DNA of 64,000 nucleotides from Episyrphus balteatus. Lineage: Eukaryota; Arthropoda; Insecta; Diptera; Syrphidae. The translations under genes were made by a program, and so were the position numbers. The stretch is from assembly GCF_945859705.1 (NCBI RefSeq), contig NC_079136.1, positions 41,449,307 to 41,513,306 of the forward strand, in the 5' to 3' direction. Position 1 is the first letter of the stretch. Each line of letters starts with the position of its first letter. Under the pieces are notes generated by a model, which did no database searches, was not told the DNA's origin, and saw only the letters and a list, made by a program, of their open reading frames with translations. This document shows, piece by piece, positions 25,741 to 38,243 of this stretch.

Positions 25741-26229
25741 GGGATCGGGTCAAAATTCTGGCTTCAAAATTCCGTTTTTCAAAATCATCCTTTTTTATGA
25801 AAATTCTGTTTTTCAAAATTCTGCTTTTTTCTATTCTGTCTTTCAAAATTCTGCTTTTTTAAATTCTGCTTTTCAAAATTCTGCCAGCATATTTTTTGAA
25901 CAAAAAAATTCTGCTAATTCTGTTTTTTTTTCATAGCATATGCGCTTACATCTCATTAATCCATTATAAACCGTTGAAAACTATTAGAAACTAAAAAGAA
26001 AGAGACAACATATTCCTTTCTTAGTCAATTTTTCGATAAATTAATAAATTTCTAATTATTTTTCGAAATTATTTAACATTAAAAATCTTTTCTTAATATT
26101 TTTGCAGAATTTTGTAAAACAGAATTATGAAAAGCAGAATTTTGAAAAGCAGAATTTTGTAAAGCAGAATTTTGAAAGCAGAATTTTGAAATAAGAATTT
26201 TGACCCCGGCAGAATTTTGACCCCAACCC
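25741..26229. mobile_element. GGG...CCC element with AAAATTCTG terminal arrays, 9-bp TSD (copy B)
   Basis: Same architecture and nearly the same left array as the element at 23844-24642 (both start GGGATCGGGTCAAAATTCTG and pass through ATTCTGTTTTTTTTTCATAG). It is 489 bp, shorter because the middle is reduced. The flanks CATATTAAT (25732-25740) and TATATTAAT (26230-26238) agree at 8 of 9 positions, again pointing to a 9-bp TSD. Non-coding. Confidence 0.78.
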
Positions 26230-26238
26230 TATATTAAT

Positions 26239-29200
26239 AGAACATATTTACCTATTTGAGAAATCCATAAAAATATTAAAATATTTCAATTTCTTTTTTG
26301 CAAAACTCGAATTACATAGAGTTTAATGATAAGTTGTTTAAAATAATAATTGTAAATAAATAATTCATAAAACAACAGTTCTTATTTATTTTTTTCTTTA
26401 GAGCCAATTTTTCAATCTTCTAATAAGCAGTCAGTTAACTGTTCGAGGAATAAAGTTATTAGGCTCATAAACAATCAGATAAAAACCTTGAATTTTTCAA
26501 TCAAGAATAATTTATTCTACAGAATAACAAAAAAAAAATTGTCAAATTCAAAAATATTTAAAATTAAACGTCATTTTTATTCATGATTGTTTTTGTTTTC
26601 TTGTGTTCCACTGTATTTTTTTCAAAATTTTTTCAAAACAGCTTTGACAACTGACACAATATTTTTGTTCAGATTATTCGTTAGAATAATTTGTATTCTT
26701 CTCTGAAAGAAGCAGATAGTTTTATTCTTAGGAATAAAGTATATCTGCTTGTTGAAAAATTGATTTTTTCTCTATCCATAGGAATAAGTACTAACTGACT
26801 GTTTAACTGACTATTGAAAAATTGGCCCTAAATGTAAAAAAATTAAAATTACAAAAACATCTTGACATCTTCAAAACGAGGCATATAATTTCTTTTATAT
26901 GACACGAATTAAAAAAAAATTAACTGAAAATCGTTAATGCCTTTTTTTTTACAAAGAAACAAAAAATGCAGATTTTTTTTTAATTTGCCAATAAATCTAT
27001 TATTTTTTTAAAGCAAATTTTTTTTGTTTGCGCTAAAAATTTTGTTTTTAGTGGAAATTTATAGAATTGAATAAGTACAAAAGACCAAATGAGAATATTC
27101 AGCTTGAATTATTAAATGGGTCTCGGTGGCGTATGCGTAACTTTTTTTTCTATAGAAAACTTTAAACATATATTACAATATTTTTGTTGCACAAACCATT
27201 AAATTTAATAAACCGCTTTTGTACGAAAATAATCTAATATTTCAAATGATGTAAAACTGACACTAGTCGATTCAGTACACACTAGCTGGTCAAAAGACAA
27301 AAAAATTAAGTTGTCAGCCAAATACTGAAATAATAATAAAAACAAAAAGAATTTTTTTAATTCCATATAATATTCATGGGAAGCATCTCAATGCAATTGA
27401 TTCAAGATTTGCACCTTCTCTATTTTACCGTACGCAATTTGACAAGTGCTTGCAAAGTGATATTGTATGTTAAAAGTGAGTGGTTCAGTTGAAATAAAAA
27501 TGGCAGTAAATCACTAATGGTATCTATTTTTAAATCCCATTTGTTTTTTGTAAAAATATTTTTTGCAAATCAATATATAATCGAATTTAAAGATATAAAT
27601 AAAAAACGATCAAAAGGGTCAAAAACGGTCAACAAATTCGGGGAAATAAAACATCATTTTAGAATTTCAATTTTTTGCACACGTATTCAATTGAAAAGTT
27701 CTGTAAGTTTGAGATTTTTTGCAAACTTTCAAAAATTTCTAAAAATAAAAACACTCAAAAATAACCCAAACAAATCAGCTATTTTTCAAAAATTTATATT
27801 TTGAAAATTAAGGCCCTGGAAACAAATCCGTATCTGAACTCTAATTTTTTGTTGTTATCTTTCAATTGCTATAATAACCACTCTGTCCACCCTTGCATTT
27901 TTTTTTTAATGAATGAGAATGAGTCACGTTTTTCATGGATGCAGCCAGGCTTCATCGATTTGTAAGACGTTATCATATTAAAAATAATATTCAAAGCCAA
28001 TAAGACATACAAAAGACAGACAAAAGTCCACCTAATGACTCAAAATCGATAAAAATTATTAGTTTTTCTTCGTAACCAATTAAACATATTGTTGAGTACT
28101 CCGCAGAAGTACATTTTCAAAGAAAAATGATCCAATGATACCATCACTTCACAATCCGTTCGTGAATTAAGTCTCAATTTCTCGGCTACAGCAGCCTCAT
28201 TAGAGCGCACAGAACTACGAACTTCCAGTTTCAAGAACTTTTTGCATAAAAAGAAGTGTGTTTCATTACGGTGAAAACATCTTTTCAAAAAACGTAGGTA
28301 TACTGTTTGGATCTGATTTTCTTTAAAAAAAAAATACACCGCGTTCGTTTCGGAATGTCTTCCTTCTAAAATTGTTAAAAAAGCAAAGGCCGTTTAAAAA
28401 TTGACTAAGCTATAATTTTTGCATTATGGCTGAAATTTCCAAAAGGAAAACATTTTTGTTACAGAGTTTAAGACCTTGAATTTGCCATTTAAATGAGTTA
28501 AACTCATTTCGTGCTAAATGTCAAAGTGTCTCGTTTATGTAATTCCAAATTAACCCACCATAGCGCCACACATTTTAAGTCTTATCTCAAATTGTGAATC
28601 ATCTAACAATAATAATAATAATAATTAATTTGCACATGCACAATAACCCTGCCAAGCAGAAAACATCATTCACAATTAAAAATCTTTCAAATAAAATCCA
28701 AAAAGATAAAGCAATTCTCAAGAAACACGATGATAAAATCAGCTCGTTGATGGATACAAGATACAAATGAATTTTCAAAAGAAAATCAATTGTAGAGGCA
28801 ATAAAAATAGCATTAAATCTGTATAGCTTCATCTAATGGTGATGGCGCTTCTTCTTCAGTTCCCAACATTTTTTTTCTTTTTTTAATTTTTGCCAAAGCA
28901 CGCAAATAATTGAGTTTAAGAATAGTATAAGAGGGTATATAGCGTCACGCACACACGGTTAACAAGTGATAGTGACCCCATTTTTTTTTATTTTTTTTTT
29001 TTCGAAAATGAAACCAACTTGTACTCGACTCATGTTTGCAAAAAAAATAAATGGAAGACGACGAAAAATACTCAAAGGAAACTGGAGGAGAGCTAAAAGA
29101 AAAAAAAATAAATAAATAGATAAATAAAAATAATATAGAAGAGCCGGGCCAATGACGTAATTTCTAAAATGGGTATCCTAAAAACTTGTTTGAAATTTCA

Positions 29201-29989
29201 ACAAGCCTGTGTCTGTATTTGTGTGAATAAATAAACATATCCATTTACATTCTCTCCCTTTTTTGTTTTTAAAAGGAGAAGAATTAAAAATCTGTTTGTT
29301 TGGATGTAAAATTTTATTTTTTTTTTTTTTTTTTTTTGCAAAATTAAGCTGAATCGAAAATATTTTTGCGAATGGAATATTTTTGTTTGTCTTTTTTTTT
29401 TAACTACGACTACGCTTTATGGAAAATATGGGAATGAAATGGATTTGGTGCTATTTTAAGGATTTTATGATGAGATGTGGGTGAACTTGGGTTATGACGT
29501 TATTAGAGTTCGGTCTTGTTGTTATAGGGGTTAAATCTAGTGACAATGTGTGAGTTAATGGATTAAGTGCCACAAATACTCGAAGTGAAAAGTTTTGGTT
29601 TGCCAAATAAGTTTCACTTGATGATTTTATTAAATAGAGAGTGTCTCTCAATAAAAATTTCGATTTATGGCAAAAATACTTTATGTTTAAGTATTATTTT
29701 ATCTATTCTAAAGAGAGTTTGCTATTGTGAATGATAAATAAATAAATGCAAGTTCACAATGTCATTAAGTGAAAGTGAAATTAATAGATTACGCTAAAAA
29801 AAATTAAAACTTATAATCGTTAATTATTCCCCCTATATCGAATAATCCAAAATTCGCACTTGGCTGATTTTTTAATTTTTTTTGGGATGTTTTATCGTCA
29901 CGGGTGAGACCATTTATAAAATAAAAAATAATAAAAAAAGTTTAGCAAAAAAGTGCGTAATGTTTTTAACCAAATTTTATGAATGTGAG
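26239..29989. other. AT-rich non-coding stretch, no gene seen
   Basis: No bounded element or host gene was recognised. A minus-strand frame at 28040-28339 has a low-AT core around RSSVRSNEAAVAEKLRLNSR that faintly recalls the N-terminal half of mariner/Tc3-type transposases, but no catalytic motif supports it. There is a short AAT run at about 28608-28625. Poly-T of about 20 occurs near 29320. Confidence 0.45.
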
Positions 29990-30338
29990 TATGTACATTA
30001 GGGCGTTCGTTATTTAGGTTATTTCGGGAATCAAGTTCCTAAGTGAAAAAACTGTTTCTAAATAATACAAAAAAAAATCCCCTAATTTTTCCAGATTTTT
30101 ATTTTGACGCTAGATGGCCCCCCCAGAGGGTTAAAGATTTTTCGCATTTGAAATAGGTACAGTGGCGACAAAATAAATAGCACATGTACCCCAAAATTTC
30201 AAAAATGAAAGTTTTTCGCACTTTTTTAACTTAAAAGAGCTGTTTTATTAATGAGGAAGTAAGAACACAGATATATTTGATTTACTAAAAAAGAAATTAA
30301 GTACATTAAATTCTTTAACAAAAAATAATAACAAAATC

Positions 30339-30939
30339 GGGAAACCTACACTATCTCCAAAAAATAAAATCTCAATCGGATAAAATCTCCAGAAAATTTT
30401 TGACCCCATGGACAAAATCTCCATGGGGAAAGGCATCCAATGGACAAAATCTCCAATAAATAATTTTTTCTCCCATTTTCTCCAAATCCCCAAAAATCTC
30501 CAATATGCAAAAACAAAAACGTCATAAAATGATAAAAAAAACACTGTTAGTCAAAGTAAAATCAGAACTAAACACGACAATTTTAAAATCATAAAGGTTC
30601 TTCTTTTAAAACGGAATAGAAAAAATAAATTGTGTAAACAACCGTGACTTGAACCTTCCTTGTTTGACCTACCATTCGTGTGCCTTAACAATGATTCTAA
30701 TATACTGGAAGGATACAGCGAGTTGAACTAAGCATAATCTTTTGAGGCAAGTTATCACAACATACAATTAAATATGAGTAAAAATAGGTTTTTTCCAAAA
30801 TTTTGGGATTTTCGCTCGGAGATTTTTTTTTTGAGATTTTTTCCTGGAGATTTTGTCTATACCCAGGTTTGTCTTGGGGATTTTGGATTTGGGGATTTTC
30901 TCTTTGGGATTATGGGTTTTGGTCATTCATCACCAACCC
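30339..30939. mobile_element. GGG...CCC element with AAAATCTCC terminal arrays, 9-bp TSD (copy D)
   Basis: The element starts GGGAAACCTACACTATCTCC and ends CATTCATCACCAACCC, flanked by a perfect 9-bp duplication AACAAAATC (30330-30338, 30940-30948). The left side carries an array of (AC)AAAATCTCCA(AT) and the right side carries the inverse, GGAGATTTT / GGGGATTTT. The layout is that of the elements at 23844 and 25741, but the motif differs (AAAATCTCC instead of AAAATTCTG). It is inserted in the Tc1-like element at 30160, so it is younger than that element. Non-coding. Confidence 0.78.
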
Positions 30940-31045
30940 AACAAAATCATTAATACAGCTCAAGTTTTTTAGGACAATATAAATAGCACACTTCCTAAAA
31001 ACAAAAAAAAATTAACAAACATTTTAACACAGTTAAAAAAAATAA

Positions 31046-31540
31046 CTAGTATTTGGTTGGGTAACCCTTATTATTTATCACAGCATAAAACCAGCGGTTA
31101 ATAAACGTTACAAGACTCCGAAATCGTTCAAAAGGGACTGAGTACCAAGCTCGTCGAAATGCCTGCCAAAGTTTGTCCAAATTTGAGGTATCAGACCTGT
31201 TAATCGCTTTTCCCACGTCACTCTACAAGTCCTCAATAGGATTCAGATCTGGGGACTGGCTTGGCAATTCCATAACACCGATTTTTTGGACGGATAGCAA
31301 TTGTTTCACAGACTTAGTATTATGTTTTGGATCGTTATCCTGTAGAAATGTCCACTTTAAAGGCATTTCCTTCTCAGTAAAAGGTAGAATAGTGTCCCTT
31401 AGGATTTCCTTGTACTTAAGGTGGTCCATAATACCCTCTATCCGATGAAATGGCCCCACACCATGCCAAAAAAAAACATCCCCAAACAAGAATACTAGCC
31501 CCACCATCCTTAACAGTCTATATTTTATACTGCGGGTCAC
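31046..31540 (-). pseudogene. Tc1-like transposase, C-terminal half (broken)
   Basis: The minus-strand frame contains WTFLQDNDPKHNTKSVKQLL and LPSQSPDLNPIEDL, the second and third catalytic blocks of Tc1-type DDE transposases (Asp in QDND, Glu in NPIE). Just after NPIEDL a TAG stop stands where this family has Trp. The same frame then continues through DVGKAINRSDTSNLDKLWQA and ends normally at a TAG (31046-31048). Upstream, the motif GGASILVWGCF is in another frame, so there is a frameshift in the T-run near 31470. The DNA-binding N-terminus and first catalytic Asp are absent. Confidence 0.88.
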
Positions 31541-31984
31541 ATTTTAACTGCCCCACGCGGAGAACTTCCGTATGGGGCATTTGTAAATGCCCTCTATGGG
31601 ACATAATTTTTAAAACAAACATATGAGTAGCATGAAAAATAAAAAAAAACCAAAAAAGACATACATGTCCTGAGGAAAATGGTTTAAACCTATTTGAATA
31701 TAGAATAGAACCTCATCAAAAAATTTTACATTTAGGCTATATCTAAAAAAAATGGCCTAATAAGTCAACATATACCTATTTCTAATAAGAAAAATCTTTA
31801 ACCCTCTTGGGGCGCCATCTAGCTTCAAAATAAAAATCTGAAAAAGTTAGGGGATTTTTTTTTATTATTTAGAAACAGTTTTTCCACTTAGGAACTTGAT
31901 TTAAAAATAACGAACGCCCTAATGTACATATGTTTCCTCATAACTTCTAAAAAACTTATCATAATTTGATAAATGAGCTATCGT

Positions 31985-32760
31985 TAGAAACATCTTACTT
32001 GGTTGTTGGTTATAGGAAAGACAGAGATCTCTAATATGATGCGCTCAAGAGTTAAGAGTTTTTTTGGTTTCATTTCTGTGTGAGAAAGGTTTCATAATAC
32101 ATAGCTGAAATAAATTTTTATTTTAAAACTTGATAAAAAGTTTCATTCGTTTTAAGAACTAAGAATCCAAAAAGGCTACAAAATTGAAGGGGTGTTTTTT
32201 TATTTAAGAAAATATGAATTTCGAAATTAGTACTACCATGAATGTGACAAAAATTAAACCCCGAGGAAAATTAGTAAAAAGGTTTCATTAAGGACAGAAA
32301 CCAAGAATCTTAGCAGTTAATAAAAATATTTTAGATGAAAGGGTGTTTTCTTTTGGCATTAAGGAAAATTCACCATAAGTTCAATAAAATCAATGGTATA
32401 AAGGGAACCCTTACGAAATTTATTAAAAATGTTGTCTTTGCTATGGGAATTACGAATCAAATTTGTTCATGTGAAAGGTTTTTGTTAATGTGTTGAGAAA
32501 ATGTGGTTTTATTGTAAAAGCTAACAATAATGGTACTCTATTAAAATTCATTAAGTATGTTACATTTGAGGTTGGAAACAAGGATCTAGAGTGTGTATAA
32601 GAATATAAGGGTGTTTCTTTGTTGAAAACAAATTGATGGAAATAATAAGTAGACTTCATCAAATAATCGAGTAGAGAGTCCCAAAAAGCAAATGACTTGT
32701 TTCATAAATTGTTGAAAAGGTCTTAATGTCTTCTTTCCAAAAATTAAAAATATATCGCGG
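31985..32760. repeat. Divergent tandem repeat, period roughly 135-145 bp
   Basis: Units around 32141, 32284, 32415 and 32548 each contain a TTCATTAAG/TTTATTAA block, then (G/A)GAA(A/T)(C/T)(A/C)AAGAATC, then GAAAGGGTGTTT. Similar weaker blocks extend to about 32000 on the left and 32700 on the right. Identity is low, so it is an old array. No coding. Confidence 0.45.
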
Positions 32761-34075
32761 GCACAAAGCCAAAACCACGAATCTGCAAAATTATAGTTTT
32801 CAGAAAAACCGCATCAAAGTTTTGGAAACTCATGCAATCTTATGGAAACTTGTGCAAAGGAAATTGATATTTTTGGATTTTAGGCAACAGATGGAGGTTT
32901 GGGATCGACGTAGTGAATAGAGGGACCGTGTCGACGATATTTTTGCTGAAAATTTGACAAAGCTAGATTTTTGGCAATGAATTAGGACAGCAAAAAAAAA
33001 GTGTTTTTGGCTTAAAATCTGATTTTGTAAAAAAGAAAATTGAAAATATATTTTCCTTTGTTGAAAACCAATGTATTGGGAGAAAATAACAAAAGTTGTG
33101 AAATTATGAGCTTGCTTATTTAAAAATTCAATAATATTATCCCAGATAGGATTCCTGACATACCTTCTAATGCATTCTTTATCATTATCATAGTCAAGTT
33201 CAATTTGTACTTGTTATATCTGAAGAATAAATACACTCACAATTCTGACGGCCTATCTGTTCAACTTAAAATTTGATATCATGCTTTTCAAAAGTTTAGT
33301 TCATCTATTTCTCACACTATTGACCTTGTCATCGAAAACTTTTCATTTATTAGTCTTCCGTTTAGTTAGAAAAATAAATTATTTTTTTGATATTCGTTTC
33401 CTTCATTTGTTTGTTTTTTTTTTTTACGAATTTGCCTGCAATTTTTGTTTTCATGAAACAACCTTGATTGATTGACTATTTACTCTAAGTCAGCTGTTCA
33501 AACAAATACGAGCTATTATTAACCGTTATGATAGCAATAATACAAGTATAAATTTCAAACACACACTCAAACTGACAGCTAATTCACATCGAGGTTCTTC
33601 AATTAAAAACTTTTTATCAGTTAAGCGAGTAATTTTTTTATTTTTAAATTTAAATTTTTCGCTTATCTTTCTAGGACTTTTTTTAAATTTTATATCTCAA
33701 GAAGCCGTTTATTTATTTTATCTTTACAACTTGTATATTTATTGATTGTTAATCCGTCAACAAGAGTATTGTACTTGAAACTCAAAACAATGTCATGGCG
33801 GTTAAAATAATTGTTTATACATTTTTATTTTTAACCTAAGAAATTATAATAAAATATTGCAACAACAACGAAAACAAAGTACAAACACAAAAAAAAAAAT
33901 AGATTTAAATCTTTATTAAGTGTTAATTTGCAGTGTGATTCATGTCTGAAATCATCGCATTTTATTGGAGAGATGTGAGGGTATACAAATTATTATAAAC
34001 ACAAGTTTTTCTCCTCTTTTAAAACAGTATCGCGCAAAAGTAAAGATGCAATATAAAGATTTTTAAAACTTAAAA
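32761..34075. other. AT-rich non-coding stretch, no gene seen
   Basis: No element ends, RNA genes or domains were recognised. Frames near 32.7 and 33.3 kb are short and featureless. Confidence 0.5.
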
Positions 34076-34756
34076 CATTCATTCATTCATTCATTCATTC
34101 ATTCATTCATTCATTCATTCATTCATTCATTCATTCATTCATTCATTCATTCATTCATTCATTCATTCATTCATTCATTCATTCATTCATTCATTCATTC
34201 ATTCATTCATTCATTCATTCATTCATTCATTCATTCATTCATTCATTCATTCATTCATTCATTCATTCATTCATTCATTCATTCATTCATTCATTCATTC
34301 ATTCATTCATTCATTCATTAATTCATTAATTCATTAATTCATTAATTCATTAATTCATTAATTCATTCATTCATTCATTCATTCATTCATTCATTCATTC
34401 ATTCATTCATTCATTCATTCATTCATTCATTCATTCATTCATTCATTCATTCATTCATTCATTCATTCATTCATTCATTCATTCATTCATTCATTCATTC
34501 ATTCATTCATTCATTCATTCATTCATTCATTCATTCATTCATTCATTCATTCATTCATTCATTCATTCATTCATTCATTCATTCATTCATTCATTCATTC
34601 ATTCATTCATTCATTCATTCATTCATTCATTCATTCATTCATTCATTCATTCATTCATTCATTCATTCATTCATTCATTCATTCATTCATTCATTCATTC
34701 ATTCATTCATTCATTCATTCATTCATTCATTCATTCATTCATTCATTCATTCATTC
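34076..34756. repeat. 680-bp ATTC tetranucleotide microsatellite with an ATTAATTC core
   Basis: About 170 consecutive ATTC units with virtually no substitutions. The only break is a block at about 34315-34363 where every second unit is ATTA, giving about six copies of the 8-mer ATTCATTA. A long, homogeneous array with one variant block is expected from slippage that has amplified a point mutation. The exact length in an assembly is uncertain. Confidence 0.97.
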
Positions 34757-36770
34757 ACTCTTTAATATGATAATCAGTTTTTTTTTCAAGTTTTGGTCTA
34801 AAAGGAACAATTTTGAAATTGAAATTTTGAGGTCATCGTATATCTTTTGACTAAGTATGCTACTGTTTTGTCATCATTTGAATGATCTTTCATTGGCACT
34901 ACATCATAAAGGCTCTATACTCTATACAAACCATTATAAACAAGCTGAATGTTATCTTTCAATAACAAAAAAGTGATCCTCCTCGAAAAGTATACATTCT
35001 TGTCTCATTTACATTTTCCTTTCATTTCTCAAACACACTTTGTCTTTGACTTGTTTAGTGGGAATTGTTTTGTATACGCTAATATACTGTTTTATTATAC
35101 ACGTTCACACGCCCTGCGTTGACGGTGACGTCAGAATTGTTGACGTTAACTGTCGTCGTCGTCGGTCATGAATATATACTTGGTTTATCTTACATCGGCG
35201 GCACGATAATATGATGGTATCGAACTAACGTACTCGTATTTACTTTGTTGCCCATTGAGTACTTTTTTTTTTTTGTTGCTTACAATTTGAATGAAAGAAT
35301 GAATGAAAATAAATTGAAAAAAAAAAAATCATCAAAAATGCTATATGAAACGGAAGCAAACAAAGTGTCAAGGAATTTACTGTTGGATTCGTTCGTTGGA
35401 TAATAAATAAACTAATAAAACACACAGAAGAAAAAAAATAGAAATAAGCGTGTGCCACCGTCTCCGTCTCTGCCTCGCCTTCATTCAAATGAGCAACTAA
35501 CTAAAACGAAAATAAATATTTTTTTTAGAAACAAAAGAACGATGGTCGTTGCTGGGGGAACATATGCCAGGGTATTTTGTCAATGAAAACTGTCATGTAT
35601 TCATATCGCCGATAAATATACATACATATAAGCCACTATAGTATCTAAAGTCAAGCAATGCATTTGTAAATAGATAGTTGATAATATTAGTGAAATAATG
35701 TAAATTATGATGATATTAAGAATTGGAAGACTTCTATAATGTCAATGGCCAGGAGACGAGTATTTTTTAGTAATTAGTTTGCCAATGTGTTAACAATCAA
35801 CCTTCCAAGTTGATTGAGGTCCCCACCCACTTGGTTGCGCCACCTCATACTGTTGGTTCGAAGTAGTTTTATTTATCAGTTTTTGAGCTATCTATAAAAT
35901 AAATAACTATATATTTCAAGGAAAACTTGTGTCCAACGAGCTTTTTGAAGCGGAAGTTGGAGGAAAAGTCTGTGAGATCCTAATGGATACTTTTATGCTC
36001 CCAGCACAAAACATGGAGAAAATCTTGATCGGTACGTGCTAGGAGAACCTATGTCTATGGAAGAGGAACTCAAAGGAAAATACTTTATTCCTACAAAGAA
36101 ATCTATCGTAATTTGCTTGGGTTGGTCATTTGCTGAATCGAAACTTAAATAATTTATGTTGAACATAAACTCTTATTACCTACTTTTTCCTCTGCGCAAA
36201 CTGTCACATAAGGATTTATGTCGAACATAAATGCTTTAGTTTCGATTCAGCAAACGGCTCTAAATCCCTGATCTAAAATAGCTACTTAAGTACTATTTAT
36301 GAAAAAAAAAAAAAATATATATATATACAAAAAAAGGCTCCAAGAAGAGCTGTGCCTTTTATCTGTGGTCTAGAGTGGTACCCGCACTGGACGAGATCTT
36401 AAGACTGATAATTTTCTCACAATTTTTGCTCCCTCATATTTGTAGGTAAGACTTACTGTGAATTGTAAGAATTTAAAATTAAAAAGTGTACGAAAATAAA
36501 ATGTCTATTTTTTTGCATTGATATCAGGTGACGTAGTGTCTGGTTTTGGTGGCATAATGACTCGTATGCAGATAAAATAAGCTTAAGCTCTTTTCTCATT
36601 CTTCAGAACATTTAAAATTAAAATTTACTGAAAAATGAAACAGAGCTTAAGCTCATTTTTGATGCATTTGACAATTTGTTTTTGCTTCTGACCATAAAAA
36701 ATTGTGATGTTTCGTCGCAAACCCTCTATCTTTCGCAGCAAGATGCGAATGCCTTTTTTTGTATCGATGA
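34757..36770. other. Non-coding stretch, no gene seen
   Basis: No gene supported. A perfect CRE-type octamer TGACGTCA lies at 35128-35135 in a G+C-richer patch (35105-35215) with GTCGTCGTCGTCGG, which could be regulatory but is unproven. Poly-A/TATATA runs lie near 36300. Nothing else recognised. Confidence 0.45.
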
Positions 36771-36944
36771 TTACACTGTGTTACAAAATAAAATTATCAA
36801 TTACTTTGGAAATTACCTAGCAGAGGTTGTAGGTATTACTGAGTACATCATACTTCGGCACTTGAAATTTTTCGTAGACCCTCAAAATTTCAAGTTATCG
36901 TCAAAAAACCGTTTTTTAATGTTTTCAGAATTCAACGATTTTTA

Positions 36945-37710
36945 ACTCAGCCATTTTTCGATCAATTTCAGTTCTAAACAGAAGAGTACTTGTTCGTTTT
37001 GAAAATATTTTTGTACTATGCTCAAGCACCAAATTGGATGTAGCTTTTATGGACTGAATCTAAAAGTACAACATTTTTTCACCGTTTTTTAGAGTTCGGA
37101 GACAGTTTTAAGCTACATTTTGTGTTTTGAAATTTTTTTTTATAAACAGTTTTATTGTTCTATTTAGTCTTAATCAAGAAAGCCTTTACTCGTTAAAAAC
37201 AGTTAGAAATTGTGGAAGTTATGGTTTTTTTTTACTCGAGAAAGAAATTTTAATTTATTGCAAAAAACCCCAATTTTCATGATTTTTTGAAATTTTATCA
37301 AAATTTTTAGGGTGTTTGGGCAAAATTGACTTCAGATTAGGATTCAAAGAATAACATTTTTTCTAAAAATTAAGACCATACAAAATTTTCCACCATTATT
37401 AAGAACAGAGAAATTAATTTTTCATTTCTTTCATTGTCCCAAAAAATTGAAATTTCTTTCTCGAGTAAAAAAATCACTAACTAATTTTGATGAATTAAAA
37501 CTTTTTTTATCCAGCATAAATAGAACAATAAAACGGTCTCCGAACTCTAAAAAACGGTGAAAAAATGTTTTAATTTGAGATTCTGCCCATAAAATCTACA
37601 TCCAATATGGTGCTTGAGCATAATAAAAAAAATATTCAAAAAGAACAAGTACTCCTCTGTTTAGAACTGTAAAAAAATCTGAAATTGACCAAAAAATGGC
37701 TGAACAAAAA
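36945..37710. repeat. Palindromic interior of the CACTGTG element
   Basis: Left-arm blocks such as CAGAAGAGTACTTGTTC (about 36976), CAAGCACCAAATTGGATGTA (about 37024) and TTAGAGTTCGGAGAC (about 37091) recur inverted at about 37650, 37595 and 37535. Arms are about 300 bp with scattered differences. Non-coding. Confidence 0.65.
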
Positions 37711-38243
37711 TATATATATACACTCCGCTTCAACTGAATAAGCACACAAAATTTCAAAGGTATTTTGTGTATTTTTTCCTAAGATTGAGCTTTAATGTGT
37801 CATTTGATGATGTTTACCGTTAGCTTGTGATGTTGTGAAAACAAATCGGAAAGAATAATTCACAAAGTACCGCTATTTTTTTTCGTGTTCTCTTACAAAG
37901 CGTCCCATATGGAAAAATGCAGTTTTTTTTTGCGTCAACTGAATAGACACACGGTCTTTCAAGGTCAATATCTTCGTTGTTTATGAGAGTTTTGAGGTGA
38001 TTGGCATACCAAATCAAAGGTTGAAATGTCCTCAATAAGATTTTGTCATTTAATTAAAATTTAAAAAAAAGTACTAGATTAAAAGCTTTGAATACTGTCG
38101 ACAGAGCTAAAATTAATTTGTTAACGGAACAATAGTACTGACCGGGTCTACTATAGCTACCAAAATTCATCGGAGTTTTAGTGTGTTGCCTATTCGTACC
38201 TCCGAAATAAAATTTTGTACCAGAAAAATATGAATTGAGGTAA

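Larger units (their letters stand above)
30160..31600 (-). mobile_element. Tc1-like element, 5' end missing, nested in the 29992-31928 element
   Basis: The 3' terminus starts CAGTGGCGACAAAATAAATA directly after a TA at 30158-30159. A second copy of the core (ATAAATAGCACA, 30979-30990) would lie about 209 bp inward once the insert at 30339-30948 is removed, the spacing of IR/DR-type Tc1 elements. The transposase (minus strand, 31046-31540) points toward this end. The opposite terminus and the N-terminal half were not found, so the right limit is approximate. Confidence 0.65.
29992..31928. mobile_element. TA-flanked TIR element with TGTACATTAGGGCG ends, carrying nested insertions
   Basis: The ends read TGTACATTAGGGCGTTCGTT and its inverse, with TA at 29990-29991 and 31929-31930. 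The inverted arms (29992-30157 and about 31763-31928) are about 165 bp and 85-90% alike by eye. The left arm is interrupted at a TA (30158-30159) by a Tc1-like element: the right arm preserves the uninterrupted reading AAATAGGTATATG. The outer element is non-coding. Confidence 0.7.

Noticed and set aside
28040..28339. 99-codon minus-strand frame with RSSVRSNEAAVAEKLRLNSR
   Set aside because: Only a faint resemblance to the N-terminal part of mariner/Tc3-type transposases; no catalytic motif and no element ends nearby.
34076..34756. CRISPR-like regular repetition
   Set aside because: It is a pure tetranucleotide microsatellite with no spacers; nothing in the window is prokaryotic.
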